64,000 bases of DNA from Bacteroidaceae bacterium (GCA_902362595.1 CABIXF010000019.1:1-64000); one strand, 5' to 3'; counted from the first letter of the stretch, positions 1 to 9,769 are shown. Notes: generated from the sequence alone by a model not told the origin. Translations and numbers: made by a program.

Positions 1-85
1 CCAAAAGGCATGGACATAGGAAAAACATAAATCATACTCTATGAAAAATGGCAAAACGATGATTATATAACGAAAAGAGGATGCA

Positions 86-1240
86 TCATTTTGACACATC
101 CTCGTTATATTTTTGCCGCAACAATTCCACAATCTGGACTGCGGCTCTGTCAGAAGCACCCGACTCACCCAATATACGAATCAACGACTCGTACTCTTTT
201 TGCATCCGACTCCGGCCTTCACCGCCTGGAAGAATCTTTGCAAGCTGTTCCTTCACATTACTTACCGTCATTCCATCGGCTACTAACTCAGACACCACTT
301 CTTTCCCCGCAATCAGATTAACCAGTGAAATATATTTCACTTTTAAAATATGCCTTCTTAAAAATGAAACCAGCTTTCCACAGGCCGTATAATAACACAC
401 CACCTGAGGCACACAAAACAGAGCTGTTTCCAAAGTGGCCGTACCACTTGTTACTAAAGCGGCTACCGCATGCGAAAGCAAATCATAAGTCTGCCCAAAA
501 ACAATCTTTGCATTACCTTCAGTGTAAATCTGATAAAACTCAGGAGCAATACCTGGAGCCCCCGCAATAACAAACTGATACTCCGGAAACGCACGGGAGG
601 CTTCTATCATACGCGAAAGATTATCCTTTATCTCCTGCTTCCGGCTACCCGCCAACAAAGCCACGATTGGCCTATTCTCCAGATGGTTACGAGAGACAAA
701 ATGTATAAAATCCTCTGTATATTCCTGTTGGAAACAATCAACTGCATCCACACACGGGTTGCCTATGTAATGAATCGGATATGAATGTTTCTGAAAAAAA
801 TCTACTTCAAAAGGCAAGATGGAAAACAGTTCATCCACATCACGCTTAATATTCTTGATACGATATTCTTTCCAAGCCCATATCTTAGGTGAAATATAAT
901 AAAATATCGGAATATGAGTATGCCCCTTGATATATTCTGCTATTTTCAAGTTAAAGCCGGGATAATCAACCAGAATCAGCACATCCGGCTGCCAACGGAC
1001 AATGTCTTCCTTACAATAGTCCATATTTCGGAAAATCGTCCGCAAATGAAGTAAGACTGGAATAAATCCCATATAGGCCATGTCCTTGTAATGCTTGACC
1101 AACGAACCTCCCACTGCCGCCATCAAATCGCCTCCGAAAAAACGGAACTCTGCCTGCGGATCAGCCTTCTGCAAAGCCTTCATCAAGTTAGAAGCATGCA
1201 AATCGCCTGAAGCTTCTCCTACAATCAAATAATATTTCAT
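86..1240 (-). CDS. lpxB: Lipid-A-disaccharide synthase
   Basis: Glycosyltransferase of lipid A synthesis that joins UDP-2,3-diacylglucosamine to lipid X at the inner membrane. The 384-residue product has the usual family length. It opens with GEASGD (residues 8-13), has VDYPGFN at 91-97 and the nucleotide-binding GSRKQEI stretch near 198-204, all typical of LpxB. The ATG overlaps the end of surE by four bases (ATGA), so the two are probably translated as a coupled pair. No frameshift or missing motif is seen. Identification is secure. Confidence 0.96.
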   Translation of the reverse strand: MKYYLIVGEASGDLHASNLMKALQKADPQAEFRFFGGDLMAAVGGSLVKHYKDMAYMGFIPVLLHLRTIFRNMDYCKEDIVRWQPDVLILVDYPGFNLKIAEYIKGHTHIPIFYYISPKIWAWKEYRIKNIKRDVDELFSILPFEVDFFQKHSYPIHYIGNPCVDAVDCFQQEYTEDFIHFVSRNHLENRPIVALLAGSRKQEIKDNLSRMIEASRAFPEYQFVIAGAPGIAPEFYQIYTEGNAKIVFGQTYDLLSHAVAALVTSGTATLETALFCVPQVVCYYTACGKLVSFLRRHILKVKYISLVNLIAGKEVVSELVADGMTVSNVKEQLAKILPGGEGRSRMQKEYESLIRILGESGASDRAAVQIVELLRQKYNEDVSK

Positions 1241-2010
1241 ACCTGAAGATTCCAGTGATTCAACTCTTCTTTCAACGCGTATGCCGTCACATCAATTTGG
1301 GTAGGAGTCACAGCTACATATCCATGCTCAAGAGCCCAATGATCTGTATCTTCCGCATCCGGTTCATTGTTCTTATAAGAACCCGTAAGCCAATAATAAT
1401 AACCGCCTCTTGGATGTACTGCTTTCACGAACTCATTGGTCCACATCCCGTTCGTCTGTCGGCAAACGCGTACACCTTTCAATTCCTTTACAGCCGGGAA
1501 ATTCACATTCAAGCAAGTTCCCAAAGGAAGGCCATGCAACAAGACTTCCTCCACCAAACGTTGTATGTAGGGAAAAGTGGGCGTAAAATCAGCCTCAGGA
1601 TCATGATTACAAAGAGAAAATCCCACTGACGGAATGCCTTTTAAACACCCTTCAATTACAACCCCCATCGTTCCTGAGTAATGCACATTCACCGAAGAAT
1701 TATCCCCATGATTTATTCCGCCAATTACCATATCGGGTACTCGAGGCACCAAATCATGCAAAGCCAATTTCACACAATCAACTGGAGTCCCCGTGCAACT
1801 ATACAACGTGAAACCAGGCTCAGACTTCAATTGCGTACAGCGAAGAGGATGTTCAGAAGTAATGGAACCCGAAGCTCCTGAGCGAGGACCTGAAGGTGCA
1901 ACTACCATTAAATCAGCTATCGGCCGCAAAACCTTTATCAATTCCTGAATGCCTTTTGCAGCAAAGCCATCATCATTCGACAACAGCAAAAACGGTTTCT
2001 CTTTCATCAT
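1237..2010 (-). CDS. surE: 5'/3'-nucleotidase SurE
   Basis: Metal-dependent nucleoside monophosphate phosphatase of the stationary-phase survival family. The 257-residue product begins with the metal-binding NDDG motif (12-15) followed by APSGPRSGASGSIT with the conserved serine near residue 44, and contains GINHGDNSS further on. The second residue is also Met, so the start could be one codon later. It is the first gene of a leftward pair with lpxB and overlaps it by four bases. The pairing is a neighbourhood link and does not imply a shared pathway. Confidence 0.95.
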   Translation of the reverse strand: MMKEKPFLLLSNDDGFAAKGIQELIKVLRPIADLMVVAPSGPRSGASGSITSEHPLRCTQLKSEPGFTLYSCTGTPVDCVKLALHDLVPRVPDMVIGGINHGDNSSVNVHYSGTMGVVIEGCLKGIPSVGFSLCNHDPEADFTPTFPYIQRLVEEVLLHGLPLGTCLNVNFPAVKELKGVRVCRQTNGMWTNEFVKAVHPRGGYYYWLTGSYKNNEPDAEDTDHWALEHGYVAVTPTQIDVTAYALKEELNHWNLQV

Positions 2011-2098
2011 ATTTTATTATCCAATCTTTTTTAAGTGTGTAAAGTTACAACAAATCTTAATCTTACCAAACCGGGCCATGCAATTAACCAAAAATATA

Positions 2099-2106
2099 TA
2101 TCTTTG
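2099..2106 (+). promoter_or_regulatory. Probable -7 element for parA
   Basis: TATCTTTG fits the Bacteroides primary-sigma -7 consensus TAnnTTTG and lies about 120 bases upstream of parA, so the transcript would have a fairly long leader. Confidence 0.5.
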
Positions 2107-2225
2107 CCCGCGTGAAGTTATTAACAGATAAGGTGAGTTTTCAACACTTTCAAAAAAGTCATTGAAATTTAATTGACACTGTCATCATTTATTAGTTACT
2201 TCGCAATCAGAATAAACTGATTAAT

Positions 2226-2993
2226 ATGGGAAAAATTATTGCTTTAGCCAATCAAAAAGGAGGAGTAGGTAAAACTACCACGACTATTAACTTGGCTGCA
2301 TCTTTAGCTACTCTCGAGAAGAAAGTACTAGTGATTGACGCTGACCCTCAGGCAAATGCCTCATCCGGTCTAGGTGTGGACTTGAAAGATATCGACTGTT
2401 CAATCTACGAATGTTTAATCAATCAAGCAGACATCCGGGAAGCTATTTATACAACCGATATTGACGGATTAGACATCATACCTTCTCACATTGACCTGGT
2501 AGGTGCTGAAATCGAAATGCTGAACCTGGAAAATCGTGAGAAAATCATGCGGCACGCATTGGAACCGATGAAAGACGAATACGACTACATCTTAATAGAC
2601 TGTTCTCCTTCACTTGGATTGATTACCATCAATGCATTGACAGCTGCTGACTCGGTGATTATTCCCGTACAATGTGAATATTTCGCATTGGAAGGGATCA
2701 GCAAACTTTTAAATACCATCAAAATCATCAAGACAAAACTCAATCCTTCATTGGAAATTGAAGGATTTCTGCTAACCATGTTTGACTCACGCCTGCGCCT
2801 GGCCAACCAGATTTACGATGAAGTGAAACGACACTTCCAGGAACTGGTGTTCAAAACCATTATTCAGCGCAATGTCAAACTAAGCGAAGCACCCAGCCAT
2901 GGCATTCCGGCTATTCTCTATGATGCAGAATCTACCGGAGCAAAAAATCATCTGGCCTTGGCCAACGAAATTATAACAAAAAACAGCAAATAA
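2226..2993 (+). CDS. parA: Chromosome-partitioning ATPase ParA/Soj
   Basis: ParA-type ATPase that works with ParB bound to parS in segregating the replication origin. The 255-residue protein starts with the deviant Walker A motif KGGVGKTT (residues 11-18), followed by VIDADPQANASSGLG and an IDCSPSLGLITINAL Walker B region. These identify a chromosomal Soj/ParA rather than a MinD protein, since the C-terminal amphipathic membrane helix of MinD is absent. parB begins six bases after the stop, so the two form an operon. Presence of parAB suggests, but does not prove, that the replication origin is not far away. Confidence 0.96.
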   Translation: MGKIIALANQKGGVGKTTTTINLAASLATLEKKVLVIDADPQANASSGLGVDLKDIDCSIYECLINQADIREAIYTTDIDGLDIIPSHIDLVGAEIEMLNLENREKIMRHALEPMKDEYDYILIDCSPSLGLITINALTAADSVIIPVQCEYFALEGISKLLNTIKIIKTKLNPSLEIEGFLLTMFDSRLRLANQIYDEVKRHFQELVFKTIIQRNVKLSEAPSHGIPAILYDAESTGAKNHLALANEIITKNSK

Positions 2994-2999
2994 AAGTAT

Positions 3000-3896
3000 A
3001 TGGCAGTACAGAAAAAATTTGCATTAGGACGAGGACTGGATGCCCTGATATCCAACGAAGAGGTGAAGACCTCCGGATCATCATCTATTAATGAAATAGA
3101 ATTAAGCAAGATATCTGTCAATCCCAACCAACCTCGTCGTGAATTTGATCCTATCGCTCTACAGGAACTGGCTGACTCCATTGCTGAAATTGGCATCATA
3201 CAGCCTATTACCTTACGCCAGCTAAGCGAGGATTCTTATCAGATTATTGCAGGGGAACGACGCTACAGAGCCTCCATACTGGCCGGTTTGAAGACCATTC
3301 CGGCTTATATCCGAACAGCCGATGACGAAAATGTCATGGAAATGGCGTTGATAGAAAATATACAGCGCGAAGACCTGAATTCACTGGAAATCGCACTGGC
3401 TTACCAGCACCTGATTGAACAATACGAACTGACCCAGGAACGGCTCAGTGAACGAGTGGGGAAAAAACGTACCACCATCGCCAATTATCTACGCCTACTA
3501 AAACTGCCTGCTCCAATTCAGATGGCCTTGAAGAACAAGGAAATCGACATGGGACATGCACGGGCTCTATTGACCTTGGAAGATCCGAAAACCCAAATAC
3601 GCATCTTCAATGAAACGGTAAGTCAAGGCTACTCCGTACGTAAGGTAGAAGAAATTGTAAAAGCACTGTCAAATGGAGAGAGCGTAAAAAGCGGAGGAAA
3701 AACAATTACCCCCAAAAGCACGCAACTATCGGAAGAATACTCGATACTGCAAAATCATCTTTGCAGCTTCTTTGGTACTAAAGTACAACTTTCTTGTACA
3801 AACAAAGGAAAAGGAAAAATCAGTATTCCATTCAACAGTGAAGCAGATTTGGAAAGAATCATGGAGATTTTGGACTCTTTGAAAAAAACAGAATAA
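3000..3896 (+). CDS. parB: Chromosome-partitioning protein ParB
   Basis: CTPase and parS-binding partner of ParA. The 298-residue product has the ParB N-terminal domain with GERRYRAS at about 85-92 (CTP-binding box), the ENIQREDLNSLE motif, a helix-turn-helix around 130-170 (LSERVGKKRTTIANYLRLLKLP) and a C-terminal dimerisation domain. It starts with the RGLDALIS segment that is common in chromosomal ParB proteins. It follows parA by six bases and precedes a DUF5683 gene by twelve bases. I did not find a convincing parS palindrome in the nearby intergenic DNA. Confidence 0.96.
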   Translation: MAVQKKFALGRGLDALISNEEVKTSGSSSINEIELSKISVNPNQPRREFDPIALQELADSIAEIGIIQPITLRQLSEDSYQIIAGERRYRASILAGLKTIPAYIRTADDENVMEMALIENIQREDLNSLEIALAYQHLIEQYELTQERLSERVGKKRTTIANYLRLLKLPAPIQMALKNKEIDMGHARALLTLEDPKTQIRIFNETVSQGYSVRKVEEIVKALSNGESVKSGGKTITPKSTQLSEEYSILQNHLCSFFGTKVQLSCTNKGKGKISIPFNSEADLERIMEILDSLKKTE

Positions 3897-3908
3897 ACAA
3901 AAAGCGAG

Positions 3909-4694
3909 TTGAAACCACATATATTTACATATATCCTGTCGTTTGTCCTGCTACTATGCATGTCTCTACTGAACTGCACGGAAGCCCATGCCCAACGGGC
4001 CAAGAAACACCGGGAAGGAGTGCTCACTGCAGATTCTATCCGGACAAAAAATCAGACAGACAGTCTGGCTTTAGCCGATACAACTGACCTACAGCGACAA
4101 TTGAAACTGGAAACGCTGGAAGCTCCTGTAGATACAGCCCTGCTGGCACGACAAAATGACTCCATACAAAACAGTATACCTGCTCCACAAGAGAAAAAAC
4201 GCTGGATACCCAATTCCAATCGCACGGTATGGCTAGGCTTGATTATCCCTGGAGCAGGACAGATATACAACCGTAAATACTGGAAACTTCCTCTTATTTA
4301 TGGAGGTTTTGTAGGCTGTGCATACGCCTTGACATGGAACGGACAAATGTATAAAGATTACTCACAAGCCTATCAGGACATCATGAGTAACAACCCGAAC
4401 AACAAAAGCTACGAAGATTTCCTGCCTCCTGGCACAAACGTAAACGACCGCTTGGAGTACTGGCAAGAAATCCTCCGTAAACGAAAAGACCTTTATCGCC
4501 GTCAACGCGATTTGAGTATATTTGCATTCATTGGTGTATATTTATTATCAGTGATTGATGCCTATGTAGATGCCGAATTGTCTGATTTCGATATCAGCAA
4601 GGACTTGAGCATGAAATGGGAGCCCACAGTTTTCAACGATGCATTTCGTAACCGTCCGCAAGGAGTCGGAGTACAATGCTGTATTAAATTTTAA
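3909..4694 (+). CDS. DUF5683 membrane protein
   Basis: A 261-residue protein of the DUF5683 family, which is widespread in Bacteroidota and has no established function. It has an N-terminal signal or anchor segment (about 8-28), a glycine-rich stretch WLGLIIPGAGQIYNRKYWK near 108-126 leading into a hydrophobic helix, and another hydrophobic helix near 201-217 (LSIFAFIGVYLLSVIDAY). The middle is hydrophilic and rich in Asp and Gln. The start used is TTG at 3909, the first plausible initiator after parB; no upstream ATG exists in frame. It sits between parB and mltD with very short gaps and is probably co-transcribed, which hints at a link between partition and cell-wall work. Confidence 0.85.
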   Translation: MKPHIFTYILSFVLLLCMSLLNCTEAHAQRAKKHREGVLTADSIRTKNQTDSLALADTTDLQRQLKLETLEAPVDTALLARQNDSIQNSIPAPQEKKRWIPNSNRTVWLGLIIPGAGQIYNRKYWKLPLIYGGFVGCAYALTWNGQMYKDYSQAYQDIMSNNPNNKSYEDFLPPGTNVNDRLEYWQEILRKRKDLYRRQRDLSIFAFIGVYLLSVIDAYVDAELSDFDISKDLSMKWEPTVFNDAFRNRPQGVGVQCCIKF

Positions 4695-4697
4695 AAA

Positions 4698-5969
4698 ATG
4701 AGAAAGCTAATTTTCAGTTTACTGACCGCTACTTTCTGTAGTGCCTCTTCTATTTTCGCACAGCAGACAGAAAAGACCATTACTATACAAGCGGCCAACG
4801 GACAGGAGGATGTAATAGATTTGCCGGAAGGAATGATATCTACCACAGACAGTCTTTATCTTGACTGGATATCCAAACACTATATAAATCCGGCAGAAAA
4901 TTGTACCATGAGTACCCAAAACCCGGAAGTCAGCGATTCCATTTATATGGACCGCTTGCAACGCATCCCTGCCATTATTGAAATGCCTTACAACGACATT
5001 ATTCGCAAATTTATCGACATGTATGCCACCCGGCTTCGACAAAAAGTGTCCTTTATGTTAAGTGCCAACAACCTCTACATGCCGATTTTTGAGGAAGCAC
5101 TCGACTTATACGACCTTCCGTTGGAATTGAAATACCTCCCTGTCATTGAATCAGCACTCAATCCTACCGCTACATCTTCACAAGGGGCTGTGGGATTATG
5201 GCAATTTATGCTCCGCACAGGACAGGTATATGGACTAAAAGTCAACTCATTGGTAGACGAACGAAGAGATCCGGTGAAATCCACACGAGCTGCAGCACGC
5301 TATCTGAAGGATTTGTATGACATTTATCATGACTGGAACCTGGTATTAGCAGCCTACAATTGCGGACCTGGCACCATCAACAAAGCCATTCGCCGGGCTG
5401 GAGGAGAAACGGACTTCTGGAAAATCTACAATTATCTGCCCAAAGAAACAAGAGGGTATGTGCCGGCTTTTGTCGCCGCCAATTATATCATGACATATTA
5501 TTGCGAGCACTACATCAGTCCAATGGAAATGAACATGCCGGAAAGTACCGACACCGTTCATATCAACCGCCCTCTGAATTTAAATCAAATAGCTGGAGTA
5601 TGTAAAATTGACATCGACCAGTTGCGCGCCCTCAATCCGGAGTTCAAAAAAGACATTATCCCTGGAAATGAGAAACCGTATGCCCTGCGACTCCCAACTG
5701 ATATGATGAGCTGTTTCATTGACCATGAAGATAGCATATACAACTACAAGCCAGAAATCTATCAGACTCGAAGAAGTACAGTAGTAGCTGTAAGCAACAC
5801 CACTACTCAAAAACAGAGTAACAAAAAGGCAGTATACCACCGCATTCGAAATGGAGAAACATTGGGCAGTATTGCCGCAAAATATGGAGTAAGTGTGAAA
5901 CAGCTCCGGCGTCTGAACGGCATAAAGGGAAGCAATATCCGTGCCGGCAAATCACTGCGCATCCGATAA
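4698..5969 (+). CDS. mltD: Membrane-bound lytic murein transglycosylase D with LysM
   Basis: Cleaves the MurNAc-GlcNAc bond of peptidoglycan with formation of 1,6-anhydro ends. The 423-residue product has a signal peptide (1-21), a lytic transglycosylase SLT domain with the presumed catalytic Glu151 in VIESALNP followed by SQGAVGLWQF (161-170), and AAYNCGPGTINKAI further on. One LysM peptidoglycan-binding domain closes the protein (about 379-423, GETLGSIAAKYGVSVKQLRRLNG). E. coli MltD has two LysM copies. It follows the DUF5683 gene by three bases and belongs to the parAB transcription unit by spacing. Confidence 0.94.
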   Translation: MRKLIFSLLTATFCSASSIFAQQTEKTITIQAANGQEDVIDLPEGMISTTDSLYLDWISKHYINPAENCTMSTQNPEVSDSIYMDRLQRIPAIIEMPYNDIIRKFIDMYATRLRQKVSFMLSANNLYMPIFEEALDLYDLPLELKYLPVIESALNPTATSSQGAVGLWQFMLRTGQVYGLKVNSLVDERRDPVKSTRAAARYLKDLYDIYHDWNLVLAAYNCGPGTINKAIRRAGGETDFWKIYNYLPKETRGYVPAFVAANYIMTYYCEHYISPMEMNMPESTDTVHINRPLNLNQIAGVCKIDIDQLRALNPEFKKDIIPGNEKPYALRLPTDMMSCFIDHEDSIYNYKPEIYQTRRSTVVAVSNTTTQKQSNKKAVYHRIRNGETLGSIAAKYGVSVKQLRRLNGIKGSNIRAGKSLRIR

Positions 5970-6008
5970 GAAAAGTAACCGTTTGCTTGTTAGATTCGTA
6001 TTTTTCCC

Positions 6009-6016
6009 TATTTTTG
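6009..6016 (+). promoter_or_regulatory. Probable -7 element for rel
   Basis: TATTTTTG fits TAnnTTTG and lies about 30 bases before the ATG at 6046. A TTTG that could serve as the -33 box is at 5982-5985, a few bases further away than usual. It suggests rel can be transcribed separately from mltD. Confidence 0.55.
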
Positions 6017-6045
6017 CATTATTGATTCAAAGAAGGGAGAGAATT

Positions 6046-8325
6046 ATGACTGAGGAGAAACTTACGCAGGAACAGGCAGATGAAAAACTGATTGACGATG
6101 CATTCCAGGAACTTCTGGACCGATATCTAGAAAGCAAACACCGGAAAAAAGTTGAAATTATTACGAAAGCCTTTAATTTCGCCCGACAGGCGCACAAAGG
6201 AGTGCGCCGACGTTCGGGCGAACCTTATATCTTACATCCTATAGCCGTCGCACGCATTGCATGTGTGGAAATAGGCTTGGGATCTACGTCCATCTGTTCG
6301 GCCTTACTTCACGACGTAGTAGAAGATACAGATTATACTGTAGAAGACATTGAAAATCTGTTCGGTCCTAAAATTGCCCAAATTGTAGACGGACTGACAA
6401 AAATCTCAGGAGGTATCTTCGGAGACCGAGCTTCGGCACAAGCAGAAAACTTCAAGAAACTGCTTCTCACGATGAATGATGATATCCGAGTCATCCTCAT
6501 CAAAATAGCCGACCGCCTGCACAACATGCGTACCCTTGGTTCCATGCTTCCCAGCAAACAATACAAAATTGCAGGAGAAACCCTTTATATCTATGCGCCA
6601 TTAGCCAACCGTTTGGGACTCAACCGTATCAAGACAGAACTTGAAGATTTGAGTTTCAAATATGAACATCCTGAAGCCTACCAAAAAATAGAAGATAAAT
6701 TAAAAGCCACACAAGCTGAAAGAGATAGTTTGTTTGAAGAGTTTACTGCTCCCATACGGGCACAACTCGACAAAATGGGGCTTCCTTATCGAATTCTGGC
6801 ACGTGTCAAATCACCTTATTCCATTTGGAATAAGATGCAGAACAAGCATATTACTTTCGAAGAAATCTATGACATTCTAGCTGTAAGAATTATCTTTACA
6901 CCTAAAAATGAAGAAGAAGAGCTAAATGATTGCTTCAATATTTATGTAGCTATTTCACGCATCTACAAACCTCATCCAGACCGTCTGCGCGACTGGGTCA
7001 GTCACCCGAAAGCCAATGGTTATCAAGCTCTTCATGTAACATTGATGAGTAATAAAGGACAATGGATTGAAGTACAGATTCGAAGTGAACGAATGAATGA
7101 TGTGGCAGAACAGGGTTTTGCCGCTCATTGGAAATATAAAGAAGGCGGAGGTAGTGAAGACGAAGGAGAGCTCAGCAAATGGCTGAAAACAATCAAAGAA
7201 ATCCTGGATGACCCACAACCGGATGCCATTGACTTTTTGGATACCATCAAACTTAACCTTTTTGCATCTGAAATATTTGTTTTCACTCCAAAAGGTGAAA
7301 TCAAAACCATGCCTCAAAACGCCACGGCACTCGATTTTGCTTTTTCTATCCACACTTTCCTTGGGAGCCATTGTATCGGAGCAAAGGTAAACCATAAACT
7401 GGTTCCACTAAGTCATAAATTGCAAAGTGGAGACCAAGTGGAAATTCTGACTTCCAAATCACAGAAAGTACAGCCCTCATGGATAAATTTTGCGACTACA
7501 GCAAAAGCGAAAGCTAAAATACTTTCTATCCTGAAACGAGAACGAAAAGAAACACAGCAACAAGGGGAAGACATGTTACATGATTTCTTCCAAAAGGAAG
7601 GCATTGAAGCCAATGATACAAATATTCAGAAATTATGCACACTTCACAAATTGAAAACACCTGAGGATTTAATGTATCAGATTGGACAAAAGGTCTTCGT
7701 ACTAGGTGATTTGGATAAAAACGAATTAAAAGAAAAGCCTACACCAACCAACTGGAAAAAATATATTGCTTTTGCCTTTGGAGGGAGTAAATCGAAGACA
7801 CAATCCAATGAACAACCCAAGGAAAGCACGCCACAATTAAATATTGACAAAAAGAAAGTGGTGCGACTCACTCCTGACGAAATTCAAAAGCACTATATCA
7901 TCGCTGATTGTTGTAAACCGATACCAGGAGATGATGTGTTAGGCTATATTGATGACAACAACCGTATCATCATTCACAAACGACAATGCCCAATTGCAGC
8001 CCAACTGAAAACCAGTTTTGGGAACAGATTACTTGCTGTACAATGGGAAACTGGAAAAGCCCTTAACTTCCCTGTTAATGTATATATAAAAGGTATTGAT
8101 GGAATCGGAGTATTGAATCAGGTAACCCAGATTATCTCCCAGCAGTTAAATGTCAACATCCACAAGTTGAACATCGAATCCAATGATGGAATTTTTGAAG
8201 GACGAATCCAGCTTTTCGTACACGATGTAGACGATGTAAATACGATTTGTGAAAACTTAAAGAAACTGGAAAGTATCAAAAAAGTAACTCGCATCGAAAG
8301 TTTTGATGACAAAATTACCGACTAA
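6046..8325 (+). CDS. rel: Bifunctional (p)ppGpp synthetase/hydrolase, RelA/SpoT family
   Basis: Makes and degrades the stringent-response alarmone. The 759-residue product has an intact HD hydrolase domain (H50, ALLHDVVEDT at 86-95, IADRLHNMRTLGS near 155-167), a synthetase domain with SHPKANGYQALHVTL, a TGS domain (IFVFTPKGEIKTMP) and a C-terminal ACT domain. The intact HD residues suggest real hydrolase activity, as in Rel/SpoT rather than RelA. I chose ATG 6046, preceded by a purine-rich AGAAGGGAGAG and a promoter-like element; an in-frame GTG at 5941 would overlap mltD and add 35 residues unlike the family. Confidence 0.94.
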   Translation: MTEEKLTQEQADEKLIDDAFQELLDRYLESKHRKKVEIITKAFNFARQAHKGVRRRSGEPYILHPIAVARIACVEIGLGSTSICSALLHDVVEDTDYTVEDIENLFGPKIAQIVDGLTKISGGIFGDRASAQAENFKKLLLTMNDDIRVILIKIADRLHNMRTLGSMLPSKQYKIAGETLYIYAPLANRLGLNRIKTELEDLSFKYEHPEAYQKIEDKLKATQAERDSLFEEFTAPIRAQLDKMGLPYRILARVKSPYSIWNKMQNKHITFEEIYDILAVRIIFTPKNEEEELNDCFNIYVAISRIYKPHPDRLRDWVSHPKANGYQALHVTLMSNKGQWIEVQIRSERMNDVAEQGFAAHWKYKEGGGSEDEGELSKWLKTIKEILDDPQPDAIDFLDTIKLNLFASEIFVFTPKGEIKTMPQNATALDFAFSIHTFLGSHCIGAKVNHKLVPLSHKLQSGDQVEILTSKSQKVQPSWINFATTAKAKAKILSILKRERKETQQQGEDMLHDFFQKEGIEANDTNIQKLCTLHKLKTPEDLMYQIGQKVFVLGDLDKNELKEKPTPTNWKKYIAFAFGGSKSKTQSNEQPKESTPQLNIDKKKVVRLTPDEIQKHYIIADCCKPIPGDDVLGYIDDNNRIIIHKRQCPIAAQLKTSFGNRLLAVQWETGKALNFPVNVYIKGIDGIGVLNQVTQIISQQLNVNIHKLNIESNDGIFEGRIQLFVHDVDDVNTICENLKKLESIKKVTRIESFDDKITD

Positions 8326-8344
8326 AAAATATACGATTCACACA

Positions 8345-8379
8345 AAATTCGGCCGGGGAAAAGATTCTCGGCCGAATTT
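8345..8379. terminator. Hairpin between rel and the MerR gene
   Basis: AAATTCGGCCG (8345-8355) and CGGCCGAATTT (8369-8379) form a perfect 11-bp inverted repeat with a 13-base loop. It lies between two convergent genes, so it can serve both directions. Confidence 0.75.
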
Positions 8380-8389
8380 ATTCTTGCCA

Positions 8390-8737
8390 TTACGTTAAAT
8401 AGTCTAGTTCGTTACGCATGCTCACCAACTCTTCCCGGATACGTTTCAAACGCTCCACGACATTAGCTGTCTGCAAAGTTTCCTCCCGATTCTGCTTCAA
8501 ACGCTGCTTAGCCCCAGCCAATGTCATCCCTTTTTCTTTCACTAAATGATATACCAAACGGATATTCTCTATATCTTCTTTACGATATTGACGAATGTTA
8601 CCACCTGCCTTTTTAGGAGAAATCATGGGAAATTCCTTTTCCCAATACCTCAACAACGATTCATTCACGCCAAACATCCGAGCCACTTCACTAATGGAAT
8701 AATACAATTTCAATTCTTTTTCTGCCTTTAAAGCCAT
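8390..8737 (-). CDS. MerR-family transcriptional regulator
   Basis: A 115-residue DNA-binding protein. Residues 12-30 (YYSISEVARMFGVNESLLR) form the winged helix-turn-helix of the MerR family, followed by YWEKEF and RQYRKEDIENIRLVYHLV, and a C-terminal coiled segment with LKRIREELVSMRNEL. There is no effector domain and no metal-binding cysteine pattern, so the signal cannot be guessed. It starts 17 bases after the M23 peptidase stop on the same strand and is probably in the same transcript. Confidence 0.88.
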   Translation of the reverse strand: MALKAEKELKLYYSISEVARMFGVNESLLRYWEKEFPMISPKKAGGNIRQYRKEDIENIRLVYHLVKEKGMTLAGAKQRLKQNREETLQTANVVERLKRIREELVSMRNELDYLT

Positions 8738-8753
8738 ACAAAATCTCCTTTTT

Positions 8754-9719
8754 TTAATCGAATACTCTACCGTGATTGGCAGCTATCTCAATCATCTTTT
8801 CATAATCGTCTGCGTTTAAATCCATGAAGTAATAGTTCACAGGATTCACAATCTTTCCTTTTACACGTACTTCATAGTGCAAATGTGGCCCTGTACTTTT
8901 CCCGGTAGAACCCACTTCCCCGATAACTTCTCCACGGGTCACATTCTGGCCTACCCGTACCTTAATGGCATTCAAATGTGCATAACGAGTCACATACCCA
9001 AAACCATGGTCTATAATAATACAATTCCCATAGAGTCCGTCCCATCCAGCTTGCTTCACTCGACCATCTCCCGTAGCATATACCGGTGTTCCGATATTTG
9101 CCGAAAAATCCATTCCTGCATGGAATTTCACAGTCTTATAAATGGGGTCTATACGCATGCCATACCCCGAGGCAGTCTGCTTTAAATTTTTATTCGACAC
9201 CGGCTGTATAGCAGGGATGCAAGCAAGCATCTTATCGTGCTGCTTGCAAAGCGCTACGACTTCATCAAAAGATTTAGACTGCGCATAAATTTTTTGCTCC
9301 AAACCGTCCATTTTCTGTAAGGTATGAATTACCAGACGGCTGTTCGCCATATCCATCAACTCATTGTAACGCGCACTGCTGGCTTTCCCAGATCGCTGTT
9401 CATCGGGCAACGGATCAGCCTGCATCATCACCCGATAGATATTGTCATCACGTTGTTGCAAACGCAGCATCACCCCTTCAGCCTCATCCAAACGAGAAGA
9501 TAAAATGGCATATTGCGACAACAACCGTGAATTCTCTGTACGAAGATCCTTTTCTGAAGGTGAACCAAAAATCCATATTAACAAAATAAAACTTCCGGCA
9601 CCCAGCCCCATACCTACAAACAACTGTCTGAGATAACTCAATGCCCGCTGTCGCATGGTAGGATAAATACGGTCGTAAGTACGTGTTTTCGGATTATAAA
9701 CATAATAGACTTTACGCAT
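8754..9719 (-). CDS. M23-family peptidoglycan metallopeptidase
   Basis: A 321-residue membrane-anchored endopeptidase of the LytM/M23 type. A short cytoplasmic N-terminus (1-30) precedes one transmembrane helix (about 31-52), then a coiled-coil region (60-165) and the catalytic domain. Zinc ligands are visible as H200 and D204 (HAGMD) and H281, with H279 and H281 in GPHLHYE. This layout matches periplasmic cell-wall hydrolases or their regulators such as those controlling division and shape. All catalytic residues are present, so it may be active rather than an EnvC-like activator. Confidence 0.92.
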   Translation of the reverse strand: MRKVYYVYNPKTRTYDRIYPTMRQRALSYLRQLFVGMGLGAGSFILLIWIFGSPSEKDLRTENSRLLSQYAILSSRLDEAEGVMLRLQQRDDNIYRVMMQADPLPDEQRSGKASSARYNELMDMANSRLVIHTLQKMDGLEQKIYAQSKSFDEVVALCKQHDKMLACIPAIQPVSNKNLKQTASGYGMRIDPIYKTVKFHAGMDFSANIGTPVYATGDGRVKQAGWDGLYGNCIIIDHGFGYVTRYAHLNAIKVRVGQNVTRGEVIGEVGSTGKSTGPHLHYEVRVKGKIVNPVNYYFMDLNADDYEKMIEIAANHGRVFD

Positions 9720-9769
9720 GTGGTTCGATTTTGGAAAAATTTAAGCAACAAAACATCAAGTTTTTGCAC

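Noticed and set aside
2011..2225. parS site near parAB
   Set aside because: I looked for a GTTTCACGTGAAAC-type palindrome and found no convincing match.
5941..6045. Upstream in-frame start for rel
   Set aside because: It would overlap mltD and add 35 residues unlike the family; the ATG at 6046 has a purine-rich site and a nearby promoter element.
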